Origin: Cystobasidiopsis lactophilus
Taxonomy: Eukaryota > Basidiomycota > Agaricostilbomycetes > Agaricostilbales > Chionosphaeraceae
Assembly (NCBI GenBank): GCA_001599975.1
Contig: BCIO01000001.1
Coordinates: 1,426,001-1,490,000, forward strand
DNA: 64,000 bases
Direction of reading: 5' to 3'
The first letter of the stretch is position 1. Every line of letters begins with the position of its first letter. Of the stretch, positions 25,003-37,615 are shown piece after piece. A program made the translations under genes and the position numbers. Under the pieces are notes generated by a model. The model ran no database searches. It had not been told where the DNA came from and worked only from the letters and a program-made list of their open reading frames with translations.

Positions 25003-25230
25003 AAGAGCACCTGGCAACCTTCGCTCAACCATCCAACCTTGGTGCTCTCATAAACCTGGGGCTCCACAAACTCCTGACAAACCCCAATTGCAAAGCCTCT
25101 CTTAATTGCTAGTCTCGTTGGCCCACAATCCTGGTCAAACCTTGAGCCCAACACTAATGAGCTGTGACGCTGAGGCCCGGCCTCGCACTAGCGTCGTTCT
25201 GCTCTCTTCTTCTGCATCCGTGACGCTGAC

Positions 25231-26087
25231 ATGGCGTCCGAAGCGCCTCTGCCTGTCATCAAATTGCCAGCAAATGCGTCCAAAGTCGAGTTCATGCACA
25301 TCCTCACGCGGCTGAAGACGACCAAGGTGCTGAAAGCTCCCGGCGGACGGAGACATTCTGCTCACTTCTTGACTGCAGCGTACCGGCTGGGTCCGCAAGA
25401 ACATTGAAGGCGCCGAATCCATTGCTGATCATATGTATCGAATGGCTATGCTAGCCCTGCTCTCGGACGAGACGGCCGATCTCGACATCTTCAAATGTGT
25501 GGCAATGTCCGTGGTTCACGACGTGGCGGAAGCTCAAGTGGGCGACTTGACTCCTACCGATGCCACCAAAGAGGAAAAGCAGAAACTTGAAGCAGTCCGT
25601 GTTCCTCTTTGGGTCGCCGTCGTCGAAACTGAATCTCGAAAGAAAAGGCGGCGATGGACCGGTTCCTTGGGGAGCTTTTGTCTGCCGAATCCCCTGCATC
25701 TCAACGGATTCGAAGTCTCTGGCAAGAGTACGAAGACCAGGAGACCAAGGAGGCTAGATTTGTCAAAGGTGGGCTTTTGCGCCTCCCGCAGCCAGACCCG
25801 TCATTCTGATGCCTTGACCTAGATCTTGACCGCTTCGAGTTGGGTCTACAAGCAGTAGAGTACGAGCAAGCGCAAGGATTAGACCTGCAAGAGTTCATCG
25901 ACTCGACTCAGCCAAAGATTGAGAACGAGGAGGTGGCAAGCTGGTCCGAGACTTTGTGAGCATCAATTTCCCACTTCCTCCCGTGAGCTCTATGCTCAAA
26001 CCGCTCTGCAACAGGTTATTTGCGAGGAAGTCGGAGTCCAAAGCCCGCAGAGGTCTCATTAGAGGGGTGTCTTTCGAGAACAACTAA
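25231..26087 (+). CDS. HD-domain 5'-deoxynucleotidase (HDDC2/YfbR family)
   Basis: This phosphohydrolase family dephosphorylates deoxyribonucleoside 5'-monophosphates. The start is MASEAPLPVIKLPANASKVE, then HILTRLKTTKRTGWVRKNIE, ESIADHMYRMAMLALL with the first His, and CVAMSVVHDVAEAQVGDLTP with the HD metal pair. Downstream are MDRFLGELL, IRSLWQEYEDQETKEARFVK and DLDRFELGLQAVEYEQ, which carry the remaining conserved Asp and Glu. The C-terminus ends RGVSFENN. Five or so introns give about 225 residues, close to the family norm. It is convergent with the Rab GAP gene. Confidence 0.92.
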
Positions 26088-26240
26088 GTTTTCATGCGTG
26101 AGGTCGTAGGAACGTGGTCAAGAATGCAGCTGAAGAGGATAATGTGTACAAAACGAGCGGAGTCGTGGGTCATGGCTTGTCGAAGAGTTTGTCTGCCGCC
26201 GCGGAGAGTTCTGTTGGTCGCACTTCGCACTTGAGCTTTG

Positions 26241-29200
26241 TCAAGAAGGACGGCCTTGAGCTGACGCACCTTTAGCGGCCTGCTTCTCGCTCTCTGTCAG
26301 CCCGGATTCGTCGTCGTTGGAAGAGTTCTGAGCCAGGAAGCTGTCGATTTCGTCCATGATGTTCTCACTGCGCCTGCGCGTCAGCAAGCAGCTTGAGCAA
26401 GGAAGGCCCTTGACTCACTCGTCCACGCCGTTGACTGCTTCGTCTTCCGCCACAGCTTCGTCGACTGCACCAAAGTCAATGCGTGTCTTTTCAAGACGTA
26501 AGGAAAGCTCGTACTGGAGAATTGAGGTCGCTCGGTAAGACTTGCAATACGGAATGGTGAGGGCCGGATCGGGGTCAGGCTTGGCGAAGGAACTGCTGAA
26601 TTGGTGGCTGGTGGCACAGCGGTCAACGTGCCGCTAGTTGAGCTGAACGTGGTCAGCCGGTCAGCAGGTGGCCCAGTTATGCATCATCGCAAAGCTTGAC
26701 GTACGCGTCTAGCACTGGTGAAACGGCTGGCGACCGTCTGTTCGCGGGGATGAGGGATTCTCTAGTCTTGGGATCTGCCAACGCGGTGGCAGTGTCCATC
26801 TTTCCGATCGCCGGCTTGCTCTCGATGGCTGTTGATAACCCTCGTCAGTTGAAGCATACGCAACGAAACCTAGCAAGCTCACTTTGGATCTCGAGCTGCC
26901 TGCCCACAGCATCTGCGAGGCGGTTCAGGCGCTCCTTGTTCTCGTCGGTCACAATGGCGTTGAGGATGCCGCCGAGGAAGCCTGTCCGGACCGGCGACTC
27001 TTGCACCTGCACCTCCAGTCTCCAGGCCGAGGTCAGGTCCGTATCAAAGAAGCTCTCCAGGAGCTCGTCGGCCAGCACGACCATTCGGAATGTGGCGAGA
27101 GAGAGGTAAGGCCGATGCGGGTTCTCGCCGATGAGGGACGGCGCTCTTGTTCGCGACGTGGTGATGGTCGGCGAGCCAAACATATCCGAAGAGTGCACGT
27201 TCTCAGAGAGGGCCTCATTTTCAGCGTACTCGAACGCATTTTGAAGAAGCTGTTGCGAAATCATCAGGCCACTTCTTCGGTGTGATCTCAATAGCACAAC
27301 GCACCCGTGAGACAGCGGCCAGATACTGGTCGCCGATGTCGTGGCGGAAGATGAAGAGGAGGGACTCGGAGAGCTGTAAGACCTCATCCTTGGTCAGGTA
27401 GCCATCCTTGTCGTTGTCGTGCAGCGTGAAGAACCAGGAGATGTTGCTCATCATGTCGTTGAGTACAACACCTTCTAGCCCAGTGACAACGTCCTTTAAA
27501 GTGGCCTCGAGTTCAGAAGGGCTCAATGTTATCGTCATCGAGAGCACTCACCTGAAGGTTCAACGCCCCTTGGCAAGACTTGTCCCAAGAGAAGAACAGG
27601 CGGTCTATGAGGTCGTGCTCGACGACCTTGCGCACCGAATGCTCGTGGAAGCCATTCTTGACGATTTGCTCGTCCCGGGCCCAAGTTCTGTGCGAACAGC
27701 TTAGGCCGATTGCCTGGTAACCGGCAAAAGGAAGACGGCCCGCACGCAACATCTGCCAAGAAGAAGCCAAAGGTCTTGCGGTCTATCCGGATTTCCGGGC
27801 GGTCGCTGGAATCGGTGAAGCGGGCGCCGATCAAAGCCGCCGCGCTGGGAATGTTGGAGGACGCGGCGGCCTCTTTCGCCTTGAGGATAGCGATCTGAAA
27901 GGTGTCGTAGATGGCGCCCACTTGGTGCGGCTTGAGCCGGCCAGTCTCGAGGTTGCGCATGGCCGCCCGCTTGGTGAAGGCTTCGATGGACTCGACGACC
28001 TCGGCCTTGAAGCGTCGGCGCTCGCTGCTGACCGTTTCGTCGGTGATGATGGGCCCAAACTCGTGAAAGGCAACGGAGAGCAGCTGGCGAAACTTGTCCA
28101 CCGACCGAAGCCGCTCGTCGGTCGAATTGGGGTGCGCCGGCTCGCCGAGCGTGGCGAAATAGTTTTTCATTATTCTGTGCATTACAACACCTGTGATGAT
28201 AAGCCACGGTGAGCTGGATGGAGAGGGGTACGCACTGAATAAAAGCGCCGTCGTCGGTGGTCTCCAATAATTCAGGGCCATTGATCTTGAGGATGGCCAA
28301 GCTGATCTGAAAGAGGACTTTGGGGCCCATGAGGCAAAAGCAGTCGACGATCCGAAAGGCGAAGACCAAGGGCATGGAGGACAGGAAGAGGGATAAAAAC
28401 CAGGGCAAGCTGGCGACCGAGAGCTGGACGTCGGTGGCTTTAAAGTGCTCCGCCAATGCTGGAAGGGTCTTTTGGACCAGGTGCTCGAACACCTTTTGGT
28501 CGAGTAAGGTGCCGTACATGGTGGGCGAGTAGTAGCCGGGCAAGAGGCGGTCGCAGAGCACGTCGAGCAGCCAGAAGCACTGCTCCTCCGAGGTGTAGAT
28601 GAGCAATGCGGCGACGACAATGTTCATGGCCTGGCAATAGCCTAGGTCCGGGTTCTTCCAGCTGTAGGCGGTCAGCACGCGCCGCAAGGTGTCTCGCCCT
28701 TCGGACGTCTGGTAGGCTGGGTACTCTGGTAGGGAGCGGTTGAGGTCCTTCTCGATCTCCTCCGTGCTGAGCGTCGTCTTGCCCGCGTTGTCCCTCAGCA
28801 GCCGCTCGTACTCGCCTGGGTTGGCGGCGCGCAGGTGGATCGAGCCCGAGGTCAACTCCCAAATCTCGCCCCGAAGCCGGTTGGGCAGGCCGGCCAGGAT
28901 CAACCTGGTCAAAGCTGGGTATCGAACAGCGGTGAAGTGCCGGCCGTTGTCTGTAAGAGGGCCAAATTGGAGACATCAGCGGTGCAAGCTTGATGAAGGT
29001 AAGACTGCGCCTCACCTTCCAGATACTGCTTCCACAACTTGGTCTTGTATCTATCCCGGAGCTTTCTGGGATCGCCAGGGTAAAGGTGGATCTGGCCTAA
29101 ACCAGCGTGGAAGCCGGCGTCGATGCCGCTAGCAATAGTCCACTGCGCGTCCTCGACCCGGTCCTTCTCCTTCAAGTTGTCCAGCTCGACGTTGCCCTTT

Positions 29201-29791
29201 GAAGACGTCGAGCCACCGGTGGAGGAGGACGAGGGGTCGACCAGGTTCTCGGAGAAGAAGGTCTTGGCCAAAGCTGGCAGGCGCTTCATGTTGGGCCGGG
29301 CCGCCTTGAGCTGGGCGGTGAAGTTGGCGGTGAATTGCTCGCATTGCTGCCTTAGGCCATTGAGTTGGACGTTCTGTGCGAAAATGAACACCAAAGACAG
29401 CGGGTTATCAGGGTCGCAGCAAGGAGGGCAGGGCAATCGAACGACGCACAATCCGGTGGCCCTCCCAGAGCTCAATGGCCAACGCATACACGCCCACACC
29501 AACGCCCTCGACCGAGCCGCGCCCAGAGCCGACCTTCTCGACCCGCCTGACCGTGAACAAGGGCAGGGCGAACTTGCAGCTGCGCCGGTCCAAAGACACA
29601 AAGCAGAGAAACGCGGCTGATAAGTAGAGCTTGCCGCTGTACGCATTGGAGGAGCCTTTCAAATGGAAGACGGCGTTGAGCTCTTGTAACGGGGCCTGGC
29701 CCTGGGGCAAGCCAAAGAAGTAGGAGAACAGGTCTCCCCGACTGGGCTCTGAAAAGTAGACCGCCTCCCTGGCCTTCTTGAGCGCGCTCAT
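26241..29791 (-). CDS. GRAM-TBC-EF-hand Rab GTPase-activating protein (Mdr1/Gyp2, TBC1D8/9 type)
   Basis: This is a GAP for Ypt/Rab GTPases in membrane traffic. From ATG 29791 ([20 protein letters not shown]) the GRAM part follows ([39 protein letters not shown]). A linker leads to the TBC domain: [16 protein letters not shown], then [12 protein letters not shown] with the arginine finger, then [13 protein letters not shown] with the glutamine finger. Beyond is an EF-hand-like segment ([20 protein letters not shown]), a second helical domain and an acidic tail ([19 protein letters not shown]). The length is about 1,000 residues. The frame is open upstream of 29791 without another ATG until a short peptide near 29939, so an extra first exon is possible. 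It is divergent from RIB3, 188 bases away. Confidence 0.9.
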
Positions 29792-29979
29792 CTCTTTGGG
29801 CCTTAGGACGGTGGCTGCTGGGCCGAGATGCAGCCGCGAAAGATGCGCGACGTCGCCGGCGCAGGCCAAGCGTGCCCTTCGGAGTTCCGCTCGCCGTGCT
29901 CTCAAAGCTGACACTCAATCTTGGGCAGCACCAGCCATCTTGACCGCTTTTTAAACTGTTATTCCAAATTGACTATTCA

Positions 29980-30813
29980 ATGGACGTGCTATTGGATCCC
30001 ATCGAAGAGGCGCTCGCCGCGTTCAAGGCCGGCCAGTTCCTCGTCGTCCTCGATGATCTCGACCGCGAGAACGAGGGGGACCTGATCATCGCCGCCGCCG
30101 CGTGTACGACCGAGCAAATGGCCTTTCTCATTCGCCACTCAAGGTACGAGTGCAGCAGCTGGGCTGGGTACATTCGGATTTCACATGTGCGGGGTACTCA
30201 AAAATTTCTCTGGACGACAGTGGATTCGTCTGCGTGGCTGCTTCTGGGGATCGGTTGGACGCTCTGGACATCCCGCCCATGACGGCCACCAACCAGGACA
30301 GGCACAAGACGGCGTACGCGGTCACGGTCGACTCCACCAAAGGTTCGTCTTTGGGATCCTCCTTGACTTGTCTATGATCGAGTGGATGCTCATCCCCAGT
30401 GAACAGGAACGACGACAGGCATCTCAGCGCACGACCGGGCCGTCACAGCTAGGGCGCTCGCGGACCCAGCAGCCAAACCAACCGACTTCAGCCGGCCTGG
30501 CCACATTGTCCCTCTTCGGGCGGTCGACGGGGGAGTTTTGGCGCGGAGAGGGCACACGGAAGCTGCTGTCGGTCCGTCTTTGTCATCCTCATCCGTATCA
30601 AGGACCTTGTACTGACACGAAGACGCAACAGACTTGTGCAAGCTGACCGGCCAAGCTCCGATAGGCGTTATTTGCGAGCTCGTCAAGCCAGACGACCCCA
30701 CCGGCTCCATGGCTCGAAGGGACGACTGCTACGCCTTTGCCAAGAAACACAACCTCAAGCTGATCACCATTGAACAACTCGAAGGCTTCCGGTCTAAGCA
30801 GCAGCAGCCGTAA
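29980..30813 (+). CDS. RIB3: 3,4-dihydroxy-2-butanone 4-phosphate synthase
   Basis: The enzyme converts ribulose 5-phosphate to the four-carbon unit of riboflavin, with formate release. The start [20 protein letters not shown] leads into the acidic active-site block [18 protein letters not shown]. Next come [30 protein letters not shown] then [13 protein letters not shown] across an intron, [16 protein letters not shown] with [16 protein letters not shown], and [11 protein letters not shown]. It ends with the lysine- and glutamine-rich [10 protein letters not shown]. Four exons give about 215 residues, the normal monofunctional fungal length. There is no fused GTP cyclohydrolase II. Confidence 0.96.
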
Positions 30814-31214
30814 CACCCCTCTCATTCCTTGTAACACCAGGGTCCAAAAACGATTGTAATCACCTCAACCACACACTCATTTGTGAACCAGAAGCGAGCT
30901 CCGATTATTTTGCCATTTCTAAGAGAGAAAGTATGGAGCGCCGCGTCCCCATGGGTCCTGTGATTCCCCCCTTCAAACCGACCCAACAAAACATCCCAAC
31001 TAAAGAAAGATGTAACAAAAAAAACGAGAAAGCCAACAGACGAGAAAAAACCCAAGAGAGAAGGAGAGACGTGGTGGAGTAGACAGATCTTGTGGCGTAA
31101 GACACAGTCGGACTTTTTTGTTTTGGTCGAGCATACACTGCTGGTTTTATTGTGCAAGAGAGCGAGAGAGAACGCAGTGGTGGTGCCAGAAAAGTGGTGG
31201 GTTTGGCGGCGAGT
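30814..31214. other. Convergent intergenic region
   Basis: About 400 A-rich bases lie between the stops of RIB3 and the GATA factor gene and likely comprise both 3' UTRs. I saw no gene or repeat. Confidence 0.5.
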
Positions 31215-32836
31215 TCATAAGCCGTAGCGTTGCAGCAGCGAGGACTGCGACTGCGGCTGCGGGGGCAAGGCGAACTGGGACAAGTTGTTGGAGGAAGAGT
31301 AGTATGATGGGCCAACGTTTTCCATGTTCCTCACTCGGCTGAAGCTCGTTGTTAGGGGAAATGCTTGGAGGGGGCGAAATGGTAGCGCTCACTTGATATC
31401 GCGCGAGTAGTCTGAAGTATCCATGGCGCTGTACATGGAAGGCTGGAAGCTGGAGTTGATGGAGGAGAAGGACGAGATGGAGGTGCCTGAAGAGCGGGAC
31501 GAGTCCGAGAGCCGGCGCGAGTCGCCGCTGCCAAACATGGACGAGCTGTTGTCCGAGCCGCTGCTGCTGACCGGCGAGTAGGGCGACGGCGCCGATTGCA
31601 GGAAGTCTGGCCTGAGGTTGTGCTCGGACGAGTAGGTTCGGAAAGATGGCCCGTTGAACGAAGTGGTGAAGCTCGACCTGCTGGAGCTGGCGCCGCTGCT
31701 CTCCCCGGCCTGCTGCAAGTTGGGCACCGATTCGGAAGAAGTGAGAGCACGCCTCGAAGCGCTCGATGCAGCACCAAACAAGTCGCCAGAGGACGCCGAG
31801 GTGTGCATGGCGGGGGGCCTGCGCTCGATGGTGGGAGGCTTGGACGTCGCAGAAGGCTTGCGGCCCTTTCGCGCCTCCGACGTCTTTTGGAGCTGGTATT
31901 GCGTGTCAGGATCCATAGAGCTGCCACCCAGTATAGTTGTGGCGCCATTTGGAAACAGCTTTTGCCATTGGAGACCGCTGTTTGAAACAAAGCCTTCGGG
32001 TCAGCCCCAAATCCGCCGGGACATTTTAGGAGCAGAAAGTTGGCCCACCAGGCGTTGCACCTGAAAGATCGGAAGATTCAATATTAAGAAAAGCACGAGG
32101 TGATGGCGCAGCCACAGGCGGAAAGCAGAACTCACAAGCTTCGCGGGCCACTTGGGCCTCGGCGCCACTCCGGCGTCTCTGTAGTCCCGCACGCTTGACA
32201 CACAGACGGCGGCAACTTGCGACGGTAGGTTCGCTTTGCTTTCTGCGGCGCAGTGACGTGGTTAGACCCCGATGATAGCAGCCAACCCTCTCCGAAATAC
32301 GTACCCCGTCCGCCGACTCTGAGCCTGCGGCGTCAAATGCAAAGGAGCTGCCCAGCGAGTCGATTTCAAGCGGCGGAAGTGTAGAGGGAGTCAAAGCAGA
32401 GCTAGAGGCCATCGATTGGGAGGAAAAGGACGGGGTCGAAAGCGCAGGTGGCTCCGTAGATGGCGGAGCGTACAGCGACCTGGGAGGTGCCCCGAAAGTT
32501 GGGGTCCTGTTTTGCGAAGAAGAGCCTCCCCAAGGGCTGGAGGCGCGTTGCGTGGAGTTGGAACCACCGAAAGGCTGATAGGACGAGGAAGTGGTGAGAC
32601 CGGCCGCAGGGTGCGTGAGCGAGCCCCTGGCGAAAGGTTGGTTGCTACTGTAAAAGCTAGACATGGACGAAGGTGTAGAACGTGGCGAGCTCGAGGCTGG
32701 CGGATATCTGACACTTCGAGATCCGAGATCAAACTGCGAAGGCCTAAGCATGAAACGAGAGCTAATCAGCCCATGAAGCAGCGCCCACGCAACCAAATAG
32801 CACTCACGGAGCAGGTCTGTGGTCGTAGGTGAACAT
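31215..32836 (-). CDS. GATA zinc-finger protein with WC-2-type finger
   Basis: Start ATG 32836 gives MFTYDHRPAP spliced to PSQFDLGSRSVRYPP. A long Ser/Pro/Thr-rich region follows. The single finger is assembled over three exons as VCQACGTTETPEWRRGPSGP, then RSLCNACGL, then QWQK. The 18-residue loop with PEWRRGPSG, and the W after CGLQ, match the White collar-2 style class of fungal GATA fingers. No PAS domain is visible, so it is not an obvious WC-2 orthologue. After the finger comes another Ser-rich stretch (KGRKPSATSKPPTIERRPP, SSSGSDNSSSMFGSG). The C-terminus is Gln-rich (QFALPPQPQSQSSLLQ). It is likely a nuclear regulator with unknown targets. Confidence 0.8.
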
Positions 32837-33777
32837 GATGGGCCTTCTACGAAGTGCGAGGCTCTCGCGCCGGCACAAAAACAAGTCGCCTGCAGCGGGC
32901 CTCCACCAGCGCCTTCTGACCTTTTGGTCGTGCGTGGTCCACCGTGTGCCAAGATTACGTTGGGCGAAGACGACAGATCTCCTAGGTCGCTTGGGCGATA
33001 AAGGTGTGCCAGGCCCGTCGAGTCGCAGGAAAGGATGACAGAAACGTAAAAAAAGCAATTGCCGTAACGGAAGAGAAGACCCCTCAATCCAACTCAATTG
33101 GGGAGTGCAATTAAACGCAGCCAGTCACAGGCGCTGACAAGGGCAAACAGTGCTATCGTCCAAGGTGGTCTTGAACGGCGTCCAAAAATCGATTTTTGGT
33201 GGCGGAGTACTGACAAGCCCAATGGGGCCTTTCAGGGTGTTGGCAAAGACGCCAGAGCGCTGCAAGATAGCTGCTGCAATGGAGCACATAAGAGCACGGG
33301 TTTAACGGGGTGGCCTCGCATGCACGCAGACCGGCACAGCATTCTTCGAGTCGGCGCTTTTGCAATCGCGACTTTCGGGTTGCGATCCAAGCTGATTGAG
33401 TAGGGTGAACTCAATTCAAAGAGTCAATGGGCGCGATTCAAAGCCAGGCCATGCGAAGCAGTCAATTCAGACTCAGTGGGGCGTCTGGCTGTGGCAATTC
33501 GGTCGTCAGAAGGCAAGAACAGCTCAAAGCAGCAGACCAGCTCTACAAAGTTTCCGGAGGTGCTGGGAGAGGGAGGGGAAATCATACAATTACAACAGAG
33601 AAGTCGTGGGCAAGAGGTTCGTAAGGACATGAAAAGGATTTCGTCAAAATGTGGAATTGAGGTAACGACAGCCAGAAAAGCGAGGTTAGGTTGGCGCCCG
33701 GAGCGAGACCTTCGCAGTCTTCCAAAGAAATCTAAAAGTTCCGGAGTAGCTCGATCATCAGAGATGGCCACGCAGAA
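32837..33777. other. Intergenic region between two minus-strand genes
   Basis: About 940 bases contain only short frames on both strands with no domain content. The region probably holds the promoter of the GATA gene and the 3' UTR of the coiled-coil gene. I saw no repeat or RNA gene. Confidence 0.5.
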
Positions 33778-36729
33778 TCAGAAAAGCGAAACCCACTCGG
33801 ACCACGCGAACGCCCAACTCGCACGCCAACCGGATGAGCTTGAGATGACTTCTGAGCCCAGGGTGTTGAAAGCCATCCAGTGTGCGTCGACACTGGAGAA
33901 GTGGAGGCAGCTGGGTTGGAAGAAACGGATGCCGGTAAAAACGCCGACCACAAAGGACAAGGCTGATGTGCAGAACAACAACGACACGGTGCCCACCAGG
34001 AGGTTTTGATAGGCTGAAGGGATTCGACGGAAGATGGGGCCGGCATAAGGGGAGTGGACCTGCCCGCGAAGTCAATTAGCGGGTCAACCCAGCACTGATC
34101 TCGGTTAAACTCACGCCTTGTGCGACGAGCCAGCGCGTGAAGGAGGCCTCTGACGCCAGTTCCAGTGGCTCCGAGATCTTGCCATCGTAAGGTGGCGGGT
34201 CGGGCGATTCCGTTTGGGCCGCTTGCGCAGACGTGGCGGGCTCTTCAGTTTGGACGCCACGGTGCACGACTTCGAGGTCCTCCTCTTCCACCTCGGCTTC
34301 CTCTTCGATGCCAGAGCTCGAAGACCCGTCTCGCTGAATGACGTTGCGAATTTTGACGGTGACGCGAGGCTTGTTTGGCCGAACTGTGGAAGCCGAGTCG
34401 GTCCGCGGGAAGCGAATGCGGGATCCGCTGCTTTCGTCCTCCGTAGCCTCGCCTTCATCTTCAGTGCTACTGCCTCCTTCACTGCCCATCTCTGAGCCAA
34501 GTGTGCGCAAAGCCAGGTGGCTGGCGGTGTTGGAAAGGCTGGCGGTGCTGGACGAACTTAGCCGGGCGCGGGCGCTGAGTTGATCGACCTCGAATTTGAG
34601 GCTGTCGATAGTGTCCTTGAGCTTGACGTTCTCGATCTTTTGCATATCGAGATAGTGGTGCGCTTGCTGTGCACCGGCCAGCTCTTCTTCCAAACCATGC
34701 AGCTTCTCCTGCTGCGACACGCGCTCTTGGCCCAGCTGGTACACTCCTTGTCAGACCTAGAACACTTCTACTCTATTCGAGCAACGCACTGCAGCCAGTT
34801 CTTGATTTGCATGCACAGATGCATCTTCCGCCGTCTTGAGATCGCGTTCTTTGGCTCGCAATGTGTCCCGTAGCTAAGCGATGCTTTGAATGAGAATCTA
34901 GACAGCCAATCAGAACGCCGACTCACTTTCTCGTACTCCACTGTTAAGGCCGCAAATTTTCTGCGAATTAGCACAGCCCTCTAAAAACCAGGAAAAACCC
35001 TCGTTCTTACATCGCTGCTCGTCAAACTGCTTCTTGCTGTATTTCACATTTAGTACAGGCCAGAAAAAAGAGGCAATGAAGGAAGGCCGACATACATGTT
35101 CGCGTAGAGCTCGCGTTGCTTCTCCAACTTCTTCTGGGCGACGCCAAGCTCGGCTTCTAGCTGAGCAATGGATTCCACGGACTGCTTCTCGCGGCCCTTG
35201 AGGTCCTTCTCTTCCTTGCGCTTGCTCGCGAGTTCTTCGTTGGCTTCCTCCAGGCTTGCTTGCAGCTGAACGAGCTCCTGCTCGTGGTCGGCATGGAGCA
35301 CCTCTTGGCGCTTCTCCAGCTCTTTGATGCGCTTGTTGGAGTCGGAAATGGCGCGCAAGAGCTGCTGGATGTCTTCAGGCGTGATACTGCTGGAAAGGCC
35401 GGCGAGGGATGCCATCGAGTCGTGTCGGAAAGCGATGTCTCCCAGGCTGCTCGAGTTGTTGCCCGAGCCCTCGCCTACGAACAGGGAAGTCGGCCTAGAA
35501 GAGTCTGAATTGCCGGAGGACGAGGTGGACAGGTGGCGCATCATGTTGGGAGCCAGATGGCCAAAGTCGTGCATCTTGTCAAACTCCAGGCTTTCGTCTC
35601 CCTCGTGCACAGGTGACTGGGGGCGCGCATGAAATGAGGTGGTATCTACTTCGCCAGCCGCGGTGGAGGCAAATTCCATGGGTGGCTTCTCTGCGATGAG
35701 CGAGTCGTCGCCCGGCCCTTCGATTTCGGCTGCCAGAGCATTGCCAGAGACCGAGTGTGGAATCACCGGCGTGAAATGGGCAGTCGGAGATGGGGTGTTG
35801 CGGCCGCCGCCTGGAACAGGAATGCCAGACCTGACGGTCGGAAATCGCTCGCGGGCGCTTGAGGTCAAGGGCGAGCTCGAGATGCTGGAGGTTGGGCTAA
35901 GGGATCGATCGCCAGAGCCAGGCGAAGCCACGTCCTCGCTCTTCCGCCTCGACTTTGACAGTGGTGCGCGCTGCACTGCCGTTTTGCGATTGCTTTCCAA
36001 AGGAGAGGAGCGCATGCGGTTGGCGAAGCTGGTTGGCGTAGGGATTGACGACGGCGTCCGGTCCAAATTGAGCGGCAGAGGGGCGGTCTTGCTGCGGCCG
36101 CCACCAGATTCGGCAGGGGAAGGTGTGAAAGGCGAGCTGAGACCGCCGTTGTAGGATTGCGAGCGAGCAAACTTGTCAGAGGTAGGCGTGCGAGGCGAGT
36201 CGTGGATGCCTGCAATACCGGAATCCAGAGAACGAGAGTGTGGAAAGCTGGAGTCGCTGTCGACCGATGACACTCTCTCGAAAGACGCCGAGCCCTCATC
36301 CTCCAAAGCGCCTTCCCCAGACAGCGTGGGGATGTCCTCCGGCAGGGTGCTAATCACTTCGTCGTCCGACGCCTTGCTGCCCACTGAGACTGGAGACGGC
36401 GGGTCTGGCAGGTCCTTGTTCGGTTGTGCATCATTCGTCACCTGGCGATAGAGGTCTCCAAACAGCGACAGCAACGTGTCCAGCGTGACTCTCATGTCAA
36501 CCTGCTTGCTGAACTCGCGGAGCAGCTCCTTCTCGTCCGGCTCGAGCATCGTGATCCCCCTCTTCTTTTCGAAGGAGGCGATCAAGTCCGGCAGCTCCTT
36601 GATGTCGCATTGTCGAACTGTTGCTCCATCGCCTCCATCGCTCTTCGATGATGGCAGCGAGTCGAACAGCGAGGCCAGGAGGTCTTGGATGTCGGCCAAG
36701 CTGCGCCGAGACTGCCACCAAAACAGCAT
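33778..36729 (-). CDS. Large tail-anchored coiled-coil membrane protein (possible KASH-type)
   Basis: This protein is roughly 880 residues. The N-terminus (RSLADIQDLLASLFDSLP, then ITMLEPDEKELLREFSKQVD and LDTLLSLFGDLYRQV) resembles a degenerate EF-hand pair. A Ser/Pro-rich linker with many SP and TP sites follows. A long coiled coil begins at EDIQQLLRAISDSNKRIKEL and continues over several exons to LKDTIDSLKFEVDQL. An acidic region with GIEEEAEVEEEDLEV precedes the single C-terminal transmembrane helix (LLVGTVSLLFCTSALSFVVG). About 50 residues remain after it. The order EF-like, coiled coil, terminal membrane anchor recalls KASH proteins such as Kms1 and KASH5, but a golgin-like role is equally possible. 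Start ATG 36729 is tentative. Confidence 0.65.
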
Positions 36730-37615
36730 TGAGAGCGAACAACAAGCGGCTGTCAAGCGCAACCCACTGGCGATCCAGTCTTCTCAGGGCTCAGAGACAT
36801 CGCAGGCCATGCAGACGTTCAGTTCATATGCACTACAGTCGTCGTCGGGAGAAGACCTCCTTTTCGTCTGGAGCGGCCGGGAGAGCGCACAGACCCCTTT
36901 TCTGTCCGTGTGGTCCTGCCTCTCAAAACATGCCTAGGCTGCTTCAGAACACCGTTCCAGACCAATGCTTGCTACGTCGCTGATGCCAAATGCCATGCCG
37001 GCTGCCTTAACCTCCGCCCGGAAACCATTTCATTTCGGTTTGGACTCTGAATGCATACCAAGCTCAGCGAATATCATCACACATGAATGCTGACGATTTG
37101 CCTGGCTCTGGTAGCTCTTAAGATCGCCTGGGAGAAGTGGGCCGACTGGAACGTCTGTCGTTCGCCGGGCAAGTCGATCCAGGAGAGCCAGCGCATGCAC
37201 TGGATCCTTTCGCGGCCGTGCTCTCCTCGACGCGATCTGCCGGGAAGTCTTAAAAGGCATCTGGAACAGGAGACCCACAGCCGATGTTCCCGCTCAGCCT
37301 GGAGGCGCTTCCCGTCCTCGCCTTCTCAGTCAGGCACCAATGCCAAGACGCCCACTATCTGCCCAGATCCGATCAAACTGACCATCTAAACGCACAGAGT
37401 TTACCTGCTGGTGGACGATCTCTTGCGGAGAGCGATGTCTCAGCTTTATTTTTGGGCCGCCGAGTGTCTTTTCGCGCATCGTACAGCCATTGCCCTTGTC
37501 CACAGCCTAATTCTGGCGATCTCCCGCTATTAAAGCGAGGTTTCTCGACTCTTGTCCCTACTCCATCCACTACCTCTCCCCCTCTTCACTTTCCATCTTT
37601 GCCATTGCGCCCAAA
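36730..37615. other. Divergent intergenic region
   Basis: About 890 bases separate the coiled-coil gene from the first secreted-protein gene. No convincing frame is present. A CT-rich stretch at about 37540-37610 precedes ATG 37616 and probably belongs to its promoter and leader. Confidence 0.5.
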
